Part shown: positions 42,400-51,777 of the stretch, one piece after another | How positions within the stretch are numbered: position 1 is the first letter of the stretch | Layout of the letters: the number at the start of each line of letters is the position of its first letter | Assembly (NCBI RefSeq): GCF_030412785.1 | Contig: NZ_CP125296.1 | Location: 1,736,001 to 1,800,000 of the forward strand | DNA: 64,000 nucleotides | From: Paraburkholderia sabiae | GTDB lineage: Bacteria; Pseudomonadota; Gammaproteobacteria; Burkholderiales; Burkholderiaceae | Direction of reading: 5' to 3' | Position numbers and translations under genes: made by a program | Notes under the pieces: model-generated | The model's database searches: none | What the model was told of the DNA's origin: nothing | Seen by the model: only the letters and a program-made list of their open reading frames with translations

Positions 42400-44130
42400 T
42401 TAAATGTTCTGTGCAGCCATGTTGTATTGCGCGAGATAAGCGTGAATCTGGCTGACGACAGCCGCACCGTCGCCGACCGCCGACGCCACGCGCTTGGTCG
42501 ATTCCGAGCGCACGTCGCCGACCGCGAACATGCCGGGCAAGCTCGTTTCGAGCGGATAGTGAATGCCCGTATCGACATGCGTTTGCGTGCGCCGCGCAAA
42601 GCCCGTCACGACGAAGCCGCGGCTATCGAGTTCGACGCCGCTCGACGTGAGCCAGTCGGTCTTCGGATCCGCGCCGATGAACAGAAACAGATGGCGCGTG
42701 TCGATGACTTCGTCGCCCTCGTCTTCGCGCCGGATGTGAACCTGCGTCAGCCCCGCTTCGTCGCCTTCGAGCGCCTTCAACGTGCAGCGCGTGCACACCG
42801 AAACGTTCGGCAACGAGCCGATCCGGTCGATCAGATACTTCGACATGCTCGCGTTCAGGTCCGCGCCGCGAATCAGCACGCGGATGCTGCGCGCGAAGTT
42901 GGCGAGGAACACGGTGGCCTGGCCCGCCGAGTTGCCGCCGCCCATCAGCACGATGTCCTGGCCTTTGACAAGCTTGGCCTCGATGGGCGACGCCCAGTAA
43001 TACGTGCCGCGTCCTTCGTAGCGGTCGAAATCCGCGACGATGGGCTTCCGGTACGCCGCACCGCTCGCGACGACGAGCGTACGCGTGCAGACGCGCTGAC
43101 CGTCCATCAGTGTCAGCGCATAGGCGCCGTCCTGCGTGTCGACGTTCATGACCTTGCCGGGTATCGCCAGATGCGCGCCGAACTTCAGGGCCTGCTGAAA
43201 CGCGCGCGCCGCGAGCGCCTGGCCCGAGATGCCCGTCGGAAAGCCCAGATAGTTCTCGATGCGCGAACTCGCGCCCGCCTGCCCGCCCGGCGCGCGCTGG
43301 TCGAACACGGCGACGGACAGCCCTTCCGTGGCCGCATACACGGCCGCGGCGAGCCCTGCCGGCCCCGCGCCGACGATGGCCACGTCGTACACATGCGAGC
43401 GCTCGAAGGTCGGCACGAGACCGAGGCACGACGCGAGTTGCGCTTCGTCCGGCGCGCGCAGCACGGAGCCGTTCGGGCAGAACACCAGCGGGAAGTCGTC
43501 GGGGCCTGTAGTGATGTCCGAGAGCAGCGTCACGGCTTCCGTGTCGTGGCGCGCGTCGATCACCATCGCGGGATACGCATTGCGGCGCAGAAAGCCCTGC
43601 AATCTGACGAGCCGCGCATCGTCGCCATTACCGACGATGATGGGCCCGAGCCCCTGCTCGATCAGACCGAGCCGGCGCAGAATCAGCGCGCGCATGATGT
43701 GCTCGCCGAGCTGCGCATCGGCGACGATCAACGCACGCAGCTTTTCCGGCGACACCACGAGCGTTTCGCAATCGGTCAACGCCACGCCGTCGATCAACGC
43801 GGGCTTGCCCGACAGTTGCGCCATCTCCGCCATGAAGTGGCCGTCGTCGTGTTCGGTGATGAGCGTCGAGCGGCCGAAGCTGTCGCGCGAATGAATCCGC
43901 ACGCGTCCATGCAGCAGCACGAACAGGCCCAGCGCAACGCGGCCCGTTTCGAAGATCAGCTCGCCCGCCTTGAACGACATCGGCTGCGCGAAGCGGCGCA
44001 GGCTGGCGATTTCATGGGCGGACAGCCGCGGAAACATCTGATGCTGGCGAAACTCCAGCGACGAATAGGGCATGCCCAGATCCGTCGTTGCCGCATCGGG
44101 CAGGTTGGGAAGAAGAGCCGGGGTGTTCAT
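42400..44130 (-). CDS. Cyclic-nucleotide-binding domain fused to thioredoxin-reductase-like flavoprotein
   Basis: The ATG at 44130 follows AAGGTCG. The 576 residues contain a cNMP-binding fold (about 30-150: MSFKAGELIFETGRVALGLF, VLLHGRVRIHSRDSFGRSTL), a short alpha/beta linker (about 160-250) and a two-dinucleotide-fold flavoprotein. The latter has VAIVGAGPAGLAAAVYAATE for FAD, VLMGGGNSAGQATVFLANFA for NAD(P) and GMFAVGDVRSESTKRVASAV. The redox CxxC of true thioredoxin reductases is replaced (region TYYWASPIEAKLVKG). Such fusions are known in proteobacteria but their substrate is unclear. It shares a strand with the HD-fold gene 42 bases upstream. Confidence 0.88.
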   Translation of the reverse strand: MNTPALLPNLPDAATTDLGMPYSSLEFRQHQMFPRLSAHEIASLRRFAQPMSFKAGELIFETGRVALGLFVLLHGRVRIHSRDSFGRSTLITEHDDGHFMAEMAQLSGKPALIDGVALTDCETLVVSPEKLRALIVADAQLGEHIMRALILRRLGLIEQGLGPIIVGNGDDARLVRLQGFLRRNAYPAMVIDARHDTEAVTLLSDITTGPDDFPLVFCPNGSVLRAPDEAQLASCLGLVPTFERSHVYDVAIVGAGPAGLAAAVYAATEGLSVAVFDQRAPGGQAGASSRIENYLGFPTGISGQALAARAFQQALKFGAHLAIPGKVMNVDTQDGAYALTLMDGQRVCTRTLVVASGAAYRKPIVADFDRYEGRGTYYWASPIEAKLVKGQDIVLMGGGNSAGQATVFLANFARSIRVLIRGADLNASMSKYLIDRIGSLPNVSVCTRCTLKALEGDEAGLTQVHIRREDEGDEVIDTRHLFLFIGADPKTDWLTSSGVELDSRGFVVTGFARRTQTHVDTGIHYPLETSLPGMFAVGDVRSESTKRVASAVGDGAAVVSQIHAYLAQYNMAAQNI

Positions 44131-44172
44131 CGATCGACCTTGACTGAATGTTCTGATGTTGCGCACGCGCGG

Positions 44173-44814
44173 CTAGTTCGGCCATTCCGAACCCAGCACG
44201 AGTCCGCAGAAGTTGAGGCGCCGGTAGTCGGGATCCCATCGGTCGAGCACGTCCGCGTTGACCGTGCCGAATGTGGTTTCAGGACGATGCTCCATGCCGC
44301 GCGCGTACGCTTCGATCAGCCTCGTCTTGAAGCCGCGTTCGCGCGGAAACGCGTGCACGATTGCGTCGCGCTGCTGCGCCGTGAACTCGTAATAGCGCGC
44401 GCCGCGCACATCCATCTGCACGCCCGCGCTGACGAGCGTCACGAGCGCCGACATGTGATCGGGGATGCCGGGCGTCGTATGCAGCGCGATCGCGTTCCAT
44501 ACGTCCTCCGCCGCGAATTCGTCGACACCATGAGCGCGCAGGAACTCGCGCGCCTCGTTGGCGCTGTCGATCTCGAACCGGTTCGGCGAACGGCTGAAGC
44601 GCAGATTCAGTCCGACGTTGTGAAACAGCGCGCCGACGTAGAGCAGGTCCGCGTCGAAATCGAGCGCTTCCCTGAAACCCGTCAGCGCAGCGAACAGAAA
44701 CGTGCGCAGCGCATGCTGCAACAGCAATTCGGATTCGATGCCGCGAACATGCTCGAATGCGGCCCGGGCCAGCGCGCTATCGGGAATCTCGACGCCGGCA
44801 ATGCTTCTCTTCAT
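44173..44814 (-). CDS. HD-fold hydrolase-like protein with HN in place of HD
   Basis: The 213 residues are helical and match HD-domain hydrolases of the cyanamide-hydratase-like group: SELLLQHALRTFLFAALTGF (first His, His34), DADLLYVGALFHNVGLNLRF with His65-Asn66, DVWNAIALHTTPGI, and a distal Asp in VSAGVQMDVRGARYY. In active HD enzymes the His-Asp pair (here His-Asn) binds two metals. The first His, the second His and the later acidic residue remain, so a changed or single-metal site is possible. It is the first gene of a three-gene run with the flavoprotein and the exported MBL hydrolase. Substrate unknown. Confidence 0.8.
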   Translation of the reverse strand: MKRSIAGVEIPDSALARAAFEHVRGIESELLLQHALRTFLFAALTGFREALDFDADLLYVGALFHNVGLNLRFSRSPNRFEIDSANEAREFLRAHGVDEFAAEDVWNAIALHTTPGIPDHMSALVTLVSAGVQMDVRGARYYEFTAQQRDAIVHAFPRERGFKTRLIEAYARGMEHRPETTFGTVNADVLDRWDPDYRRLNFCGLVLGSEWPN

Positions 44815-45285
44815 CCTGCCTCCTCCGCGCCGGACGATGCCCCGGCCATGTGCTCCCGTGCAGCCGGCTCTTCCGACGCATCGTGCAGCGTAGCAATACG
44901 GAGTAGAGAATACTTTGGCGGGCCATTAAAAAACCTTAATAAGCAGGGTGAAATTTACCTGGTCCACTTTCAGACGGGCGTTGCGAGTCCCTGCCCGACA
45001 TGCGCATGACATCGCGCGATGCATGTGGCGAAACAGATCGCGCTTTCACTAAACACGTTGCTGCATGCGATGCGCGCGGCGACGTCGCGCGTATATCCAC
45101 CTTTAAATTTCCTGAAGCGCACACGCTGCGGCGCGAATGAAGCTTACGCGCGCCGTCAGGCACTTTGGTTGCGTCCAGCGCAATGCGGGATTGCGGCGCA
45201 GACGGATTCAGCCAGCCGCGCGCAACGGATAACGTATCGGCATCCGTACTCACGCGTTGCATCCCGCAACGCTCAGGATAGCAAC
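44815..45285. promoter_or_regulatory. Divergent intergenic region, HD gene and flavin monooxygenase
   Basis: 471 bases with promoters expected in both directions. An A/T-rich piece (CCATTAAAAAACCTTAATAA, 44922-44941) lies near the HD gene. Bases 45106-45119 recur inverted at 46455-46468. The frame upstream of the monooxygenase is open, but its sequence is not protein-like. Confidence 0.45.
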
Positions 45286-46491
45286 ATGAAACATCAGTCG
45301 TATCCGCGAGCCGTCGTGATCGGCGGTTCGCTTGGCGGCCTGCTCGCCGCCACGTCGTTGCGCGCGGCGGGCTGGCAGGTCGACGTCTTCGAAAGCTCGC
45401 CGAACCAGCTCGACACGCGCGGCGGCGGCATCGTGCTGCAACCCGATGTGCTGCACGCAGCCCGCTACGCAGGCGTCGCGCTGCCGAACCCCGCAGGCGT
45501 GCGTTCCGGCGAGCGCATCTATCTGGACCGCAACGACAACATCGTCGAGCGGCTCTACATACCGCAGACGCAAACCGCGTGGAGCCTGCTATATCGCGCA
45601 ATGAAAGACGCGTTGCCCGCGCAATCGTTGCATGCGGGAGAAACCTTCACCGATTTCGAGCAAGACGGCGACGAAGTGATCGTCCGTTTCGACAGCGGAC
45701 GCACCGAGCGGGCCAATCTGCTGATCGGCGCCGACGGCATCCGCTCGACGCTCAGACAGCGCCTGTTGCCCGATGTGACGCCCGCCTATGCGGGCTATGT
45801 CGCGTGGCGCGGCCTCGTGCCGGAACCCGACCTGCCCGCGCACGCCGCCGACATGCTGCGCGACCGCTTCGCGTTTCAGCACGGCGCGGGCCATTCGGCG
45901 CTCGCGTATCTGATTCCCGGCGAACGGGACGAGACGCGCGTCGGCGAACGGCGCTGGAACTGGGTCTGGTATCGGCGCTATAGCGAAGATGTGCTGAAGC
46001 AGTTGCTGGTCGACCGTTATGGCATTGCGCGCACGCGATCGCTGCCGCCCGGCGCGATGAAGCAGACCGACATCGAACAGTTGCGCCGCGATGCACAGGC
46101 GGAACTCGGGCCGACGTTCCGCGCGCTCGTCGAATCGACGGACGATCCCTTCATGCAGCCGATCGTCGATCTGCGCGCGCCGCAGATGGTCTTCGGGCGC
46201 GCGGTGCTGATCGGCGATGCCGCCGCCGTGCCGCGTCCTCACACAGCGGGCAGCACCGCAAAAGCCGCGGCGAATGCGCATTCGCTCGCGCTTGCACTCG
46301 ATCTCGCGAACGGCGAAGGCATGTCGATCGACGAGCGTCTCGCGCGCTGGGAAACGGAGCAGTTGCAGCGCGGCAAGCAGATGACCGATCTCGGCATTTC
46401 GCTCGGCAAGCGGCTGATGACCGTGGTCGCGCCGCCTTCACAACGTTTTAGCGCCGCTTCAGGAAATTCCATGCCGACGTCGATACGCTAG
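45286..46491 (+). CDS. FAD-dependent aromatic monooxygenase
   Basis: The ATG at 45286 has AGGA eight bases upstream. The 401 residues belong to the single-component flavin hydroxylases (FAD_binding_3): AVVIGGSLGGLLAATSLRAA (GxGxxG-type with GGSLGG), the LLIGADGIRSTLRQRL motif (GADG) and VLIGDAAAVPRPHTAGSTAK (GDAA). They hydroxylate aromatic or pyridine-type rings with NAD(P)H and O2. The sequence resembles the 2,6-dihydroxypyridine/6-hydroxynicotinate hydroxylase group, a call from memory. It lies 52 bases upstream of a three-subunit molybdenum hydroxylase, which often hydroxylates N-heterocycles; together they could form an upper degradation pathway. Confidence 0.85.
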   Translation: MKHQSYPRAVVIGGSLGGLLAATSLRAAGWQVDVFESSPNQLDTRGGGIVLQPDVLHAARYAGVALPNPAGVRSGERIYLDRNDNIVERLYIPQTQTAWSLLYRAMKDALPAQSLHAGETFTDFEQDGDEVIVRFDSGRTERANLLIGADGIRSTLRQRLLPDVTPAYAGYVAWRGLVPEPDLPAHAADMLRDRFAFQHGAGHSALAYLIPGERDETRVGERRWNWVWYRRYSEDVLKQLLVDRYGIARTRSLPPGAMKQTDIEQLRRDAQAELGPTFRALVESTDDPFMQPIVDLRAPQMVFGRAVLIGDAAAVPRPHTAGSTAKAAANAHSLALALDLANGEGMSIDERLARWETEQLQRGKQMTDLGISLGKRLMTVVAPPSQRFSAASGNSMPTSIR

Positions 46492-46543
46492 ATCTGTTCA
46501 TGCGGGGAAACGCTGCCCCGCCACAGCCCCGGAGGAACGTTCT

Positions 46544-47848
46544 GTGACACGTGTGTCAATGATACGCAGGCCCATCTTGCTAGCGGTGGCGGGCGTCGCG
46601 ATCGTGGCCGCGATCGTCGCCGCCGCCTTGCTGATCGGCAAGCCGGCCATCGCGCCGGTCAGCCCGCCGCCGCCTTCGTCGTTCGACAGTCAGACGAAGC
46701 TGGCGGGCGCACGCGTGGTCGCGCTCGGCGACTGCATCGTGTGCCATACGTCGAAAGGCGGCAAGCCGTTTGCGGGCGGCCTGCCGCTCGCGACGCCGTT
46801 CGGCACGATCTACGCGACGAACATCACGCCCGATGCCGAAACGGGCATCGGCAACTGGTCGCTCGAAGCCTTCACACGCGCGATCCGCCATGGCGTGTCG
46901 CGTGACGGGCATCTGCTTTATCCGGCGTTTCCGTATATCCACTTCACGCATATGTCGGACACGGATGTCGCGGCCGCCTACGCGTATCTGATGACACGCG
47001 AACCCGTGAAGGCGACGGCGCCCGCGAACGCCTTGATGTTCCCGCTGAATTTCAGGCCGCTGCTCGCATTCTGGAACGCGCTCTTTCTGCGCCCCGGCGA
47101 ACAGCAGGCAGAGGCGTCGAAAGATGCTGAATGGAATCGCGGACGCCTGCTTGTGAACGGGCTCGGGCACTGCGCATCGTGTCATTCGCCGCTCAACGTG
47201 ATCGGCGGCGAGCAGCCCGGACATGCGTTCGACGGCGGCGTGGTCGACGGCTGGGACGCCCCCGCGCTCAACACGCTGAACGCTGCACCGAAGCCGTGGA
47301 GCAAGGCGCAACTCGTGACCTATCTGCGCACGGGCCGCGCGAGCGAACACGGCGCGGCGGCGGGTCCGATGCTGCCCGTCACGCGCGATCTCGCGACCGT
47401 GCCCGCCGAAGACGTCGAGGCGATCGCCACGTACATCCTGTCGCTGCAGAAGTCCGTCGCAGCATCGGACACACCGCGCGCCATCCAGACGAGCGCGGTT
47501 CCGCTCACGGCCTCGCAGCAGCGCGGCGCGACGCTGTTCGCCGCATCGTGCGCGCAGTGCCATGGCAACGCATCGCCGATGCAGTCGATCGGCCAGCGCC
47601 CGACGCTCGCCTTCAGCACCGCCGTCAACGCCGCCACGCCGCGCAACGCTATCCAGATGGTGCTGGGCGGCATTGGATGGCACGGCGAGGACACGCTCAA
47701 CTACATGCCCGCTTTCGGCGACGTCTACAGCAACGAGCAGATCGCCGATCTGCTGTCGTACGTGCGCGCCGCTTACTCGCAGCGCGGCGCATGGCCGGAT
47801 ATCGAAGCGACCGTGGCCAAAGTCAGAAAGGAGAATGACGCGCGATGA
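46544..47848 (+). CDS. Tri-haem membrane cytochrome c (alcohol/nicotinate dehydrogenase type)
   Basis: The GTG at 46544 has GGAGGAAC five bases upstream; an in-frame ATG at 46559 is less well placed. The 434 residues have one N-terminal membrane helix (LLAVAGVAIVAAIVAAALLI) and three haem c sites: CIVCH, CASCH and CAQCH. The size and spacing match the cytochrome subunits of periplasmic dehydrogenases and of nicotinate/isoquinoline-type molybdenum hydroxylases. It would pass electrons from the Mo/Fe-S subunits to the respiratory chain. The stop overlaps the start of the 2Fe-2S gene (ATGA). Confidence 0.92.
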   Translation: MTRVSMIRRPILLAVAGVAIVAAIVAAALLIGKPAIAPVSPPPPSSFDSQTKLAGARVVALGDCIVCHTSKGGKPFAGGLPLATPFGTIYATNITPDAETGIGNWSLEAFTRAIRHGVSRDGHLLYPAFPYIHFTHMSDTDVAAAYAYLMTREPVKATAPANALMFPLNFRPLLAFWNALFLRPGEQQAEASKDAEWNRGRLLVNGLGHCASCHSPLNVIGGEQPGHAFDGGVVDGWDAPALNTLNAAPKPWSKAQLVTYLRTGRASEHGAAAGPMLPVTRDLATVPAEDVEAIATYILSLQKSVAASDTPRAIQTSAVPLTASQQRGATLFAASCAQCHGNASPMQSIGQRPTLAFSTAVNAATPRNAIQMVLGGIGWHGEDTLNYMPAFGDVYSNEQIADLLSYVRAAYSQRGAWPDIEATVAKVRKENDAR

Positions 47849-48333
47849 TCAAGCTCACTGTGAACGGCGTGCAGCACGCACTCGATATCGATCCGTCGAC
47901 GCCGCTGCTCTACGCGCTGCGCAACGAACTCGGCCTGCATGGCGCGAAGTTCGGCTGCGGCCTCGGACAATGCGGCGCGTGCACGGTGATCGTCGACGGC
48001 AAGGCAACGTTTTCGTGCCTGATTCCCGTATCGTCGATCGGCGCGCGGCCGGTGCGGACCATCGAAAGCCTCGGCACAGCGGAACGTCCGGGCGCGCTTC
48101 AGCAGGCGTTCGTCGACCATCAGGCGGCGCAGTGCGGCTACTGCATCGCGGGCATGATCATGCGCGCGCAGGCGTTGCTGGAGCGCAATCCGCGCCCCAC
48201 GGAAGCCGAACTGCGCGAGCACATGGAGCCGAATCTGTGCCGCTGCGGCACGCATATGCGCATTCTCGCGGCGATTCGCGAGGTCGCGCATCTGAACGGC
48301 GGCAATACGGGCGTACACGAGGACACGCAATGA
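47845..48333 (+). CDS. 2Fe-2S subunit of molybdenum hydroxylase (IorA/CoxS type)
   Basis: The 162 residues have the plant-type ferredoxin motif FGCGLGQCGACTV with a fourth Cys in TFSCLIPV, and the second cluster motif CGYCIAGMIM and NLCRCGTHMRI. All eight cysteines for two 2Fe-2S clusters are present. ATGA overlaps join it to the cytochrome gene before it and the Mo subunit gene after it, so the three are coupled. It carries electrons from the Mo site to the haem subunit. Confidence 0.95.
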   Translation: MIKLTVNGVQHALDIDPSTPLLYALRNELGLHGAKFGCGLGQCGACTVIVDGKATFSCLIPVSSIGARPVRTIESLGTAERPGALQQAFVDHQAAQCGYCIAGMIMRAQALLERNPRPTEAELREHMEPNLCRCGTHMRILAAIREVAHLNGGNTGVHEDTQ

Positions 48334-50600
48334 GCCACGCAGAAGACGATTTCAACGAAGGCCGACGACGCTTCATGGTGTCGGGCGCGCTCGTCGTGAG
48401 CTTCAGCCTCTTTCCCGGCGCGCGGGCACTCGCGCAGCAGGTCATCGCCGACGAAGGCGCTGTCGTGCATATCGGCAAGGAAACGCAGGCGCTTGCGGGC
48501 AGCCTGAAAACCAATCCGTTTCTCGATGCATGGATCAAGATCGATCCCGCCGGCAAGGTCACGGTCTACACCGGCAAGGTCGAACTCGGTACGGGCGTGC
48601 GTACCGCGCTGCTGCAGGTCGCGGCGGAAGAACTGGATATGGCGCCCGCGCTGATCACGTTCCTCACAGCCGACACGGGCGCCTCGCCCGACGAAGGCCT
48701 CACCGCCGGCAGTCACACGATGGCCGACAGCGGCACGGCGCTGCTGAATGCTGCCGCACAGGTGCGCGGCCTGCTGGTCGATGCCGCCGCGAAAGGCCTG
48801 CACGTCGACAGCGCGAAACTGACCACGCGCGACGCCGTGATTCACGCTCCCGACGGCCGCACGCTCACGTATGGCGATGCCGTGAAGCTCGTCGATCTGC
48901 ACCGGATGGCATCACCCGTTTCGCCGTTGAAGGATCCGAAGACGTTTGTCGTGATCGGCAAGTCGCTGCCGCGCGTCGACATTCCCGCGAAGGTGACGGG
49001 CGGCGCGAGCTATGTGCAGGATATGTCGCTGCCGAACATGGTGCATGCGCGCATCGTGATGCCGCCTGTGTACGACGCGAAGCTCATGCGTAACAACGCC
49101 GCGCAGATCATGACGATGCCCGGCGTGCTCAAGGTCTACAAAAACGGCAGCGTGCTTGCCGTGGTCGCGCGTGGCGAATGGCAAGCCGTCGCTGCACAGC
49201 GCGCGCTCGCGGCGGGCAGCGAATGGACCGCGGGACGTGCGCTGCCCGATCCTGCTACCGTGCATCGCGATCTGGAAAAGCTCTGCACGCAACACATCGA
49301 AATCGCCAATCAGCACGCGCAAGAAGGCACGCCGGCGGCCGTCAAAACGCTGAATGCGCGCTATTCGAAGCGCTACATGTTGCACGGCTCGATTGGTCCG
49401 TCGTGCGCGATTGCTTCGTTCGACAACGGGCATATGACCGTCTGGACGCATTCGCAAGGCGTCTATCCGCTGCGCGACGCGCTTGCCGAGATGCTCGCGA
49501 TGCCGAAGGAAAACGTGCGCTGCGTACACGTCGAAGGCTCGGGCTGCTACGGCCACAACGGTGCCGACGATGTCGCCGCGCACGCCGCGCTGATCGCGCG
49601 CGACATGCCGGGCCATCCCGTGCGAGTGCAATGGATGCGCGAGCAGGAACACACGTGGGATCACTTCACGCCCGCGATGGTCACCCAGGCGCGCGCGTCG
49701 CTGGATGCAACGGGGCGAATCGTCGACTGGGATTACGCGCTGTGGAGCAGTTCGCATAACGAGCGCATCGTCAACGCGGGCCGCCTCGTGCCCGCGACGA
49801 TGCTCGAAAGCCCGTTCGAGCCCGCGCCTTCCGTGCCGATGGTGCAGCCCGAAGGCGGCGGCGACCGCAACGCGATTCCGCTGTACACGTTCCCGAACGT
49901 GCACGTGATGAACAACTTCTCGCCGACCATGCCGCTGCACACGTCGGCGATGCGCTCGCTCGGCGCGCACATGAACGTGTTTTCGATCGAGAGCTTCATG
50001 GACGAACTCGCGCTCGCAGCACATGCCGACCCCGTCGCGTTCCGGCTCAAGCACATGCAGGACCCGCGCGCCCGCGATGTGATCCAGCTTGCCGCGCAGA
50101 AGTTCGGCTGGCCGCGTCCGCCGCGCAAGGCGAATCATGGCGTCGGCTTTGCGTTCGGCAAGTACAAGAACCTGATGGCGTATGTGGCGATGGCCGTCGA
50201 GGTGTCGGTGGTGCGCGAGACGGGACAGGTCGTGCTCGAACGCGCGGAAGTGGCCGTGGATTCCGGACAGATCGTCAATCCCGACGGCATCCGCAATCAG
50301 ATCGAAGGCGGCATCGTGCAGTCGGCGAGCTGGACGCTGTACGAGCAGTTGCAGTTCGACACACAGCGTATCCGCAGCTTCGACTGGAGCAGCTATCCGA
50401 TCCTGCGTTTCTCAGCCGTGCCGCGCAGCCTGAACGTGCATCTGATCGACCGACCCGGCACGCCGTTTCTCGGTGCGGCGGAAGCGGCGATGGGACCGAC
50501 GGCGGGCGCACTCGCCAATGCGCTGTTCGATGCGACGGGTTATCGGGCGCGCGAAATGCCGCTCGCGGGAGAGCATTTGCGCAAGCAGATCGACGCATGA
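48330..50600 (+). CDS. Molybdopterin-binding subunit of hydroxylase (IorB-like), Tat signal
   Basis: The ATG at 48330 is in the ATGA overlap with the 2Fe-2S gene. The 756 residues start with a Tat-like signal (EGRRRFMVSGALVVSFSL). The body is the Ald_Xan_dh_C2 molybdenum subunit: KVTVYTGKVELGTGVRTAL, GSHTMADSGTALLNAA, KVTGGASYVQDM, CYGHNGADDVAAHAAL, AMRSLGAHMNVFSIESFMDE and the last AKGxxxE-like FLGAAEAAMGPTAGA with the active Glu region. There is no FAD subunit; the cytochrome gene replaces it. Relatives are isoquinoline 1-oxidoreductase, nicotinate dehydrogenase and aldehyde dehydrogenases; the substrate cannot be fixed. The Tat signal suggests periplasmic placement with the haem subunit. 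Confidence 0.93.
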   Translation: MSHAEDDFNEGRRRFMVSGALVVSFSLFPGARALAQQVIADEGAVVHIGKETQALAGSLKTNPFLDAWIKIDPAGKVTVYTGKVELGTGVRTALLQVAAEELDMAPALITFLTADTGASPDEGLTAGSHTMADSGTALLNAAAQVRGLLVDAAAKGLHVDSAKLTTRDAVIHAPDGRTLTYGDAVKLVDLHRMASPVSPLKDPKTFVVIGKSLPRVDIPAKVTGGASYVQDMSLPNMVHARIVMPPVYDAKLMRNNAAQIMTMPGVLKVYKNGSVLAVVARGEWQAVAAQRALAAGSEWTAGRALPDPATVHRDLEKLCTQHIEIANQHAQEGTPAAVKTLNARYSKRYMLHGSIGPSCAIASFDNGHMTVWTHSQGVYPLRDALAEMLAMPKENVRCVHVEGSGCYGHNGADDVAAHAALIARDMPGHPVRVQWMREQEHTWDHFTPAMVTQARASLDATGRIVDWDYALWSSSHNERIVNAGRLVPATMLESPFEPAPSVPMVQPEGGGDRNAIPLYTFPNVHVMNNFSPTMPLHTSAMRSLGAHMNVFSIESFMDELALAAHADPVAFRLKHMQDPRARDVIQLAAQKFGWPRPPRKANHGVGFAFGKYKNLMAYVAMAVEVSVVRETGQVVLERAEVAVDSGQIVNPDGIRNQIEGGIVQSASWTLYEQLQFDTQRIRSFDWSSYPILRFSAVPRSLNVHLIDRPGTPFLGAAEAAMGPTAGALANALFDATGYRAREMPLAGEHLRKQIDA

Positions 50601-50814
50601 AACCGCTTACGCATGCCTTGCGACACGCACAAATTGCAGCCGTTGAACCCGTGGACCTATACGAACGTATGAGGACGTGACTACTTGGATTAAACAGACG
50701 TCCCAACGTACGATGGTCCAAACGTTCGCCCCGATCTAATCTTTCTCTCAAGCGGCAAAGCGTCATCTTCCGCACCCGAGAAAACGGATCAGACAGCACG
50801 AGGTGAACGGTTCC

Positions 50815-51777
50815 ATGGACAAGATCTTGAGCATGCGCATCTTCTCGCGCGTCGTCGAGTCGGGCAGCTTCAGCGCCGTTGCAGACCACATGAATTGCAG
50901 CACGGGCAGCGTATCGCGCGCAGTGTCCTCGCTCGAAGACCACTTGCAGGCGCGACTGCTGCAACGGACGACGCGCAAGATTTCGCTGACCGAGCCCGGC
51001 GAGCGCTACTACCAGAAGTGCAAGAAGATCCTCGCGGATCTCGAAGACGCCGAGGCCGAAGCCGGCGATGCGCACACCTGCGCTCGCGGCACGTTGCGGA
51101 TTCATTGCGTGACCGATCTCGGGCTCGCGCAACTGACGCACTCGATCATGGAGTACCGCAAGCGCTTCCCCGCCGTGTCGGTGCAACTGAAGTTCCTGCC
51201 GCGCATGGCGAACCTGCTCGAAGACGAGGTGGATGTATCGATCGTATCGGCGCCGACGTTGCCCGATTCGCGCAACGTCTGCAAGCTGATCGGCCATTGC
51301 GAGCGCGTGCTGGTTGCGTCGCCCGCCTTTCTTCAGACGCATCGGATCGAAAGTGCCAGCGATCTCGACGAACACGCGCTGACGCCCGTGCCGTTTCGCG
51401 TCGAGCCCAGCGACCATCACGTGAAGCTGAGCCTCGTGAAGTCGGCGAGCCAGGAAGCCTCCGGCCAGTTCGTCATCAACGATACGGAAGCGACCCGCAT
51501 CGCGACGCTGGCAGGCGCGGGCGTTGCGGCCTTGCCCGTGCATTGCGTGATCGACGATATCCGCGACGGGCGGCTGGTTCAGCTGTTCCCCGAATCGCGC
51601 CTTCAAAATACGGGCGTTTTCGCCGTTTATTCAAGCCGGCATCACATCGACGCGAAGATCAAGACGTTCATCGACTTCCTGACTTCGCATCTGCGAGCAA
51701 CACTCGACAGCCGCCTTTTAAACGAACACACCCAACAGACATTCGATCGTCTCGCGCGCGTAGTGGAGAATGCATGA
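50815..51777 (+). CDS. LysR family transcription regulator
   Basis: The ATG at 50815 follows CGAGG; the frame's earlier GTG at 50803 is less likely. The 320 residues begin with the LysR helix-turn-helix (MRIFSRVVESGSFSAVADHM, CSTGSVSRAVSSLEDHLQAR, LLQRTTRKISLTEPGERYYQ) and have a co-inducer domain (about 90-290). It is 214 bases downstream of the molybdenum hydroxylase genes on the same strand, so it may control them or its own short downstream gene, with which it shares an ATGA overlap. Confidence 0.9.
   Translation: MDKILSMRIFSRVVESGSFSAVADHMNCSTGSVSRAVSSLEDHLQARLLQRTTRKISLTEPGERYYQKCKKILADLEDAEAEAGDAHTCARGTLRIHCVTDLGLAQLTHSIMEYRKRFPAVSVQLKFLPRMANLLEDEVDVSIVSAPTLPDSRNVCKLIGHCERVLVASPAFLQTHRIESASDLDEHALTPVPFRVEPSDHHVKLSLVKSASQEASGQFVINDTEATRIATLAGAGVAALPVHCVIDDIRDGRLVQLFPESRLQNTGVFAVYSSRHHIDAKIKTFIDFLTSHLRATLDSRLLNEHTQQTFDRLARVVENA

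Noticed and set aside
42394..45009. 871-codon plus-strand frame across the flavoprotein and HD genes
   Set aside because: It crosses two real genes and their gap on the other strand, with Arg/His-rich composition.
45106..46468. 14-base inverted repeat (45106-45119 and 46455-46468) flanking the flavin monooxygenase gene
   Set aside because: One arm is inside the coding end and there is no transposase or target duplication; chance is likely.
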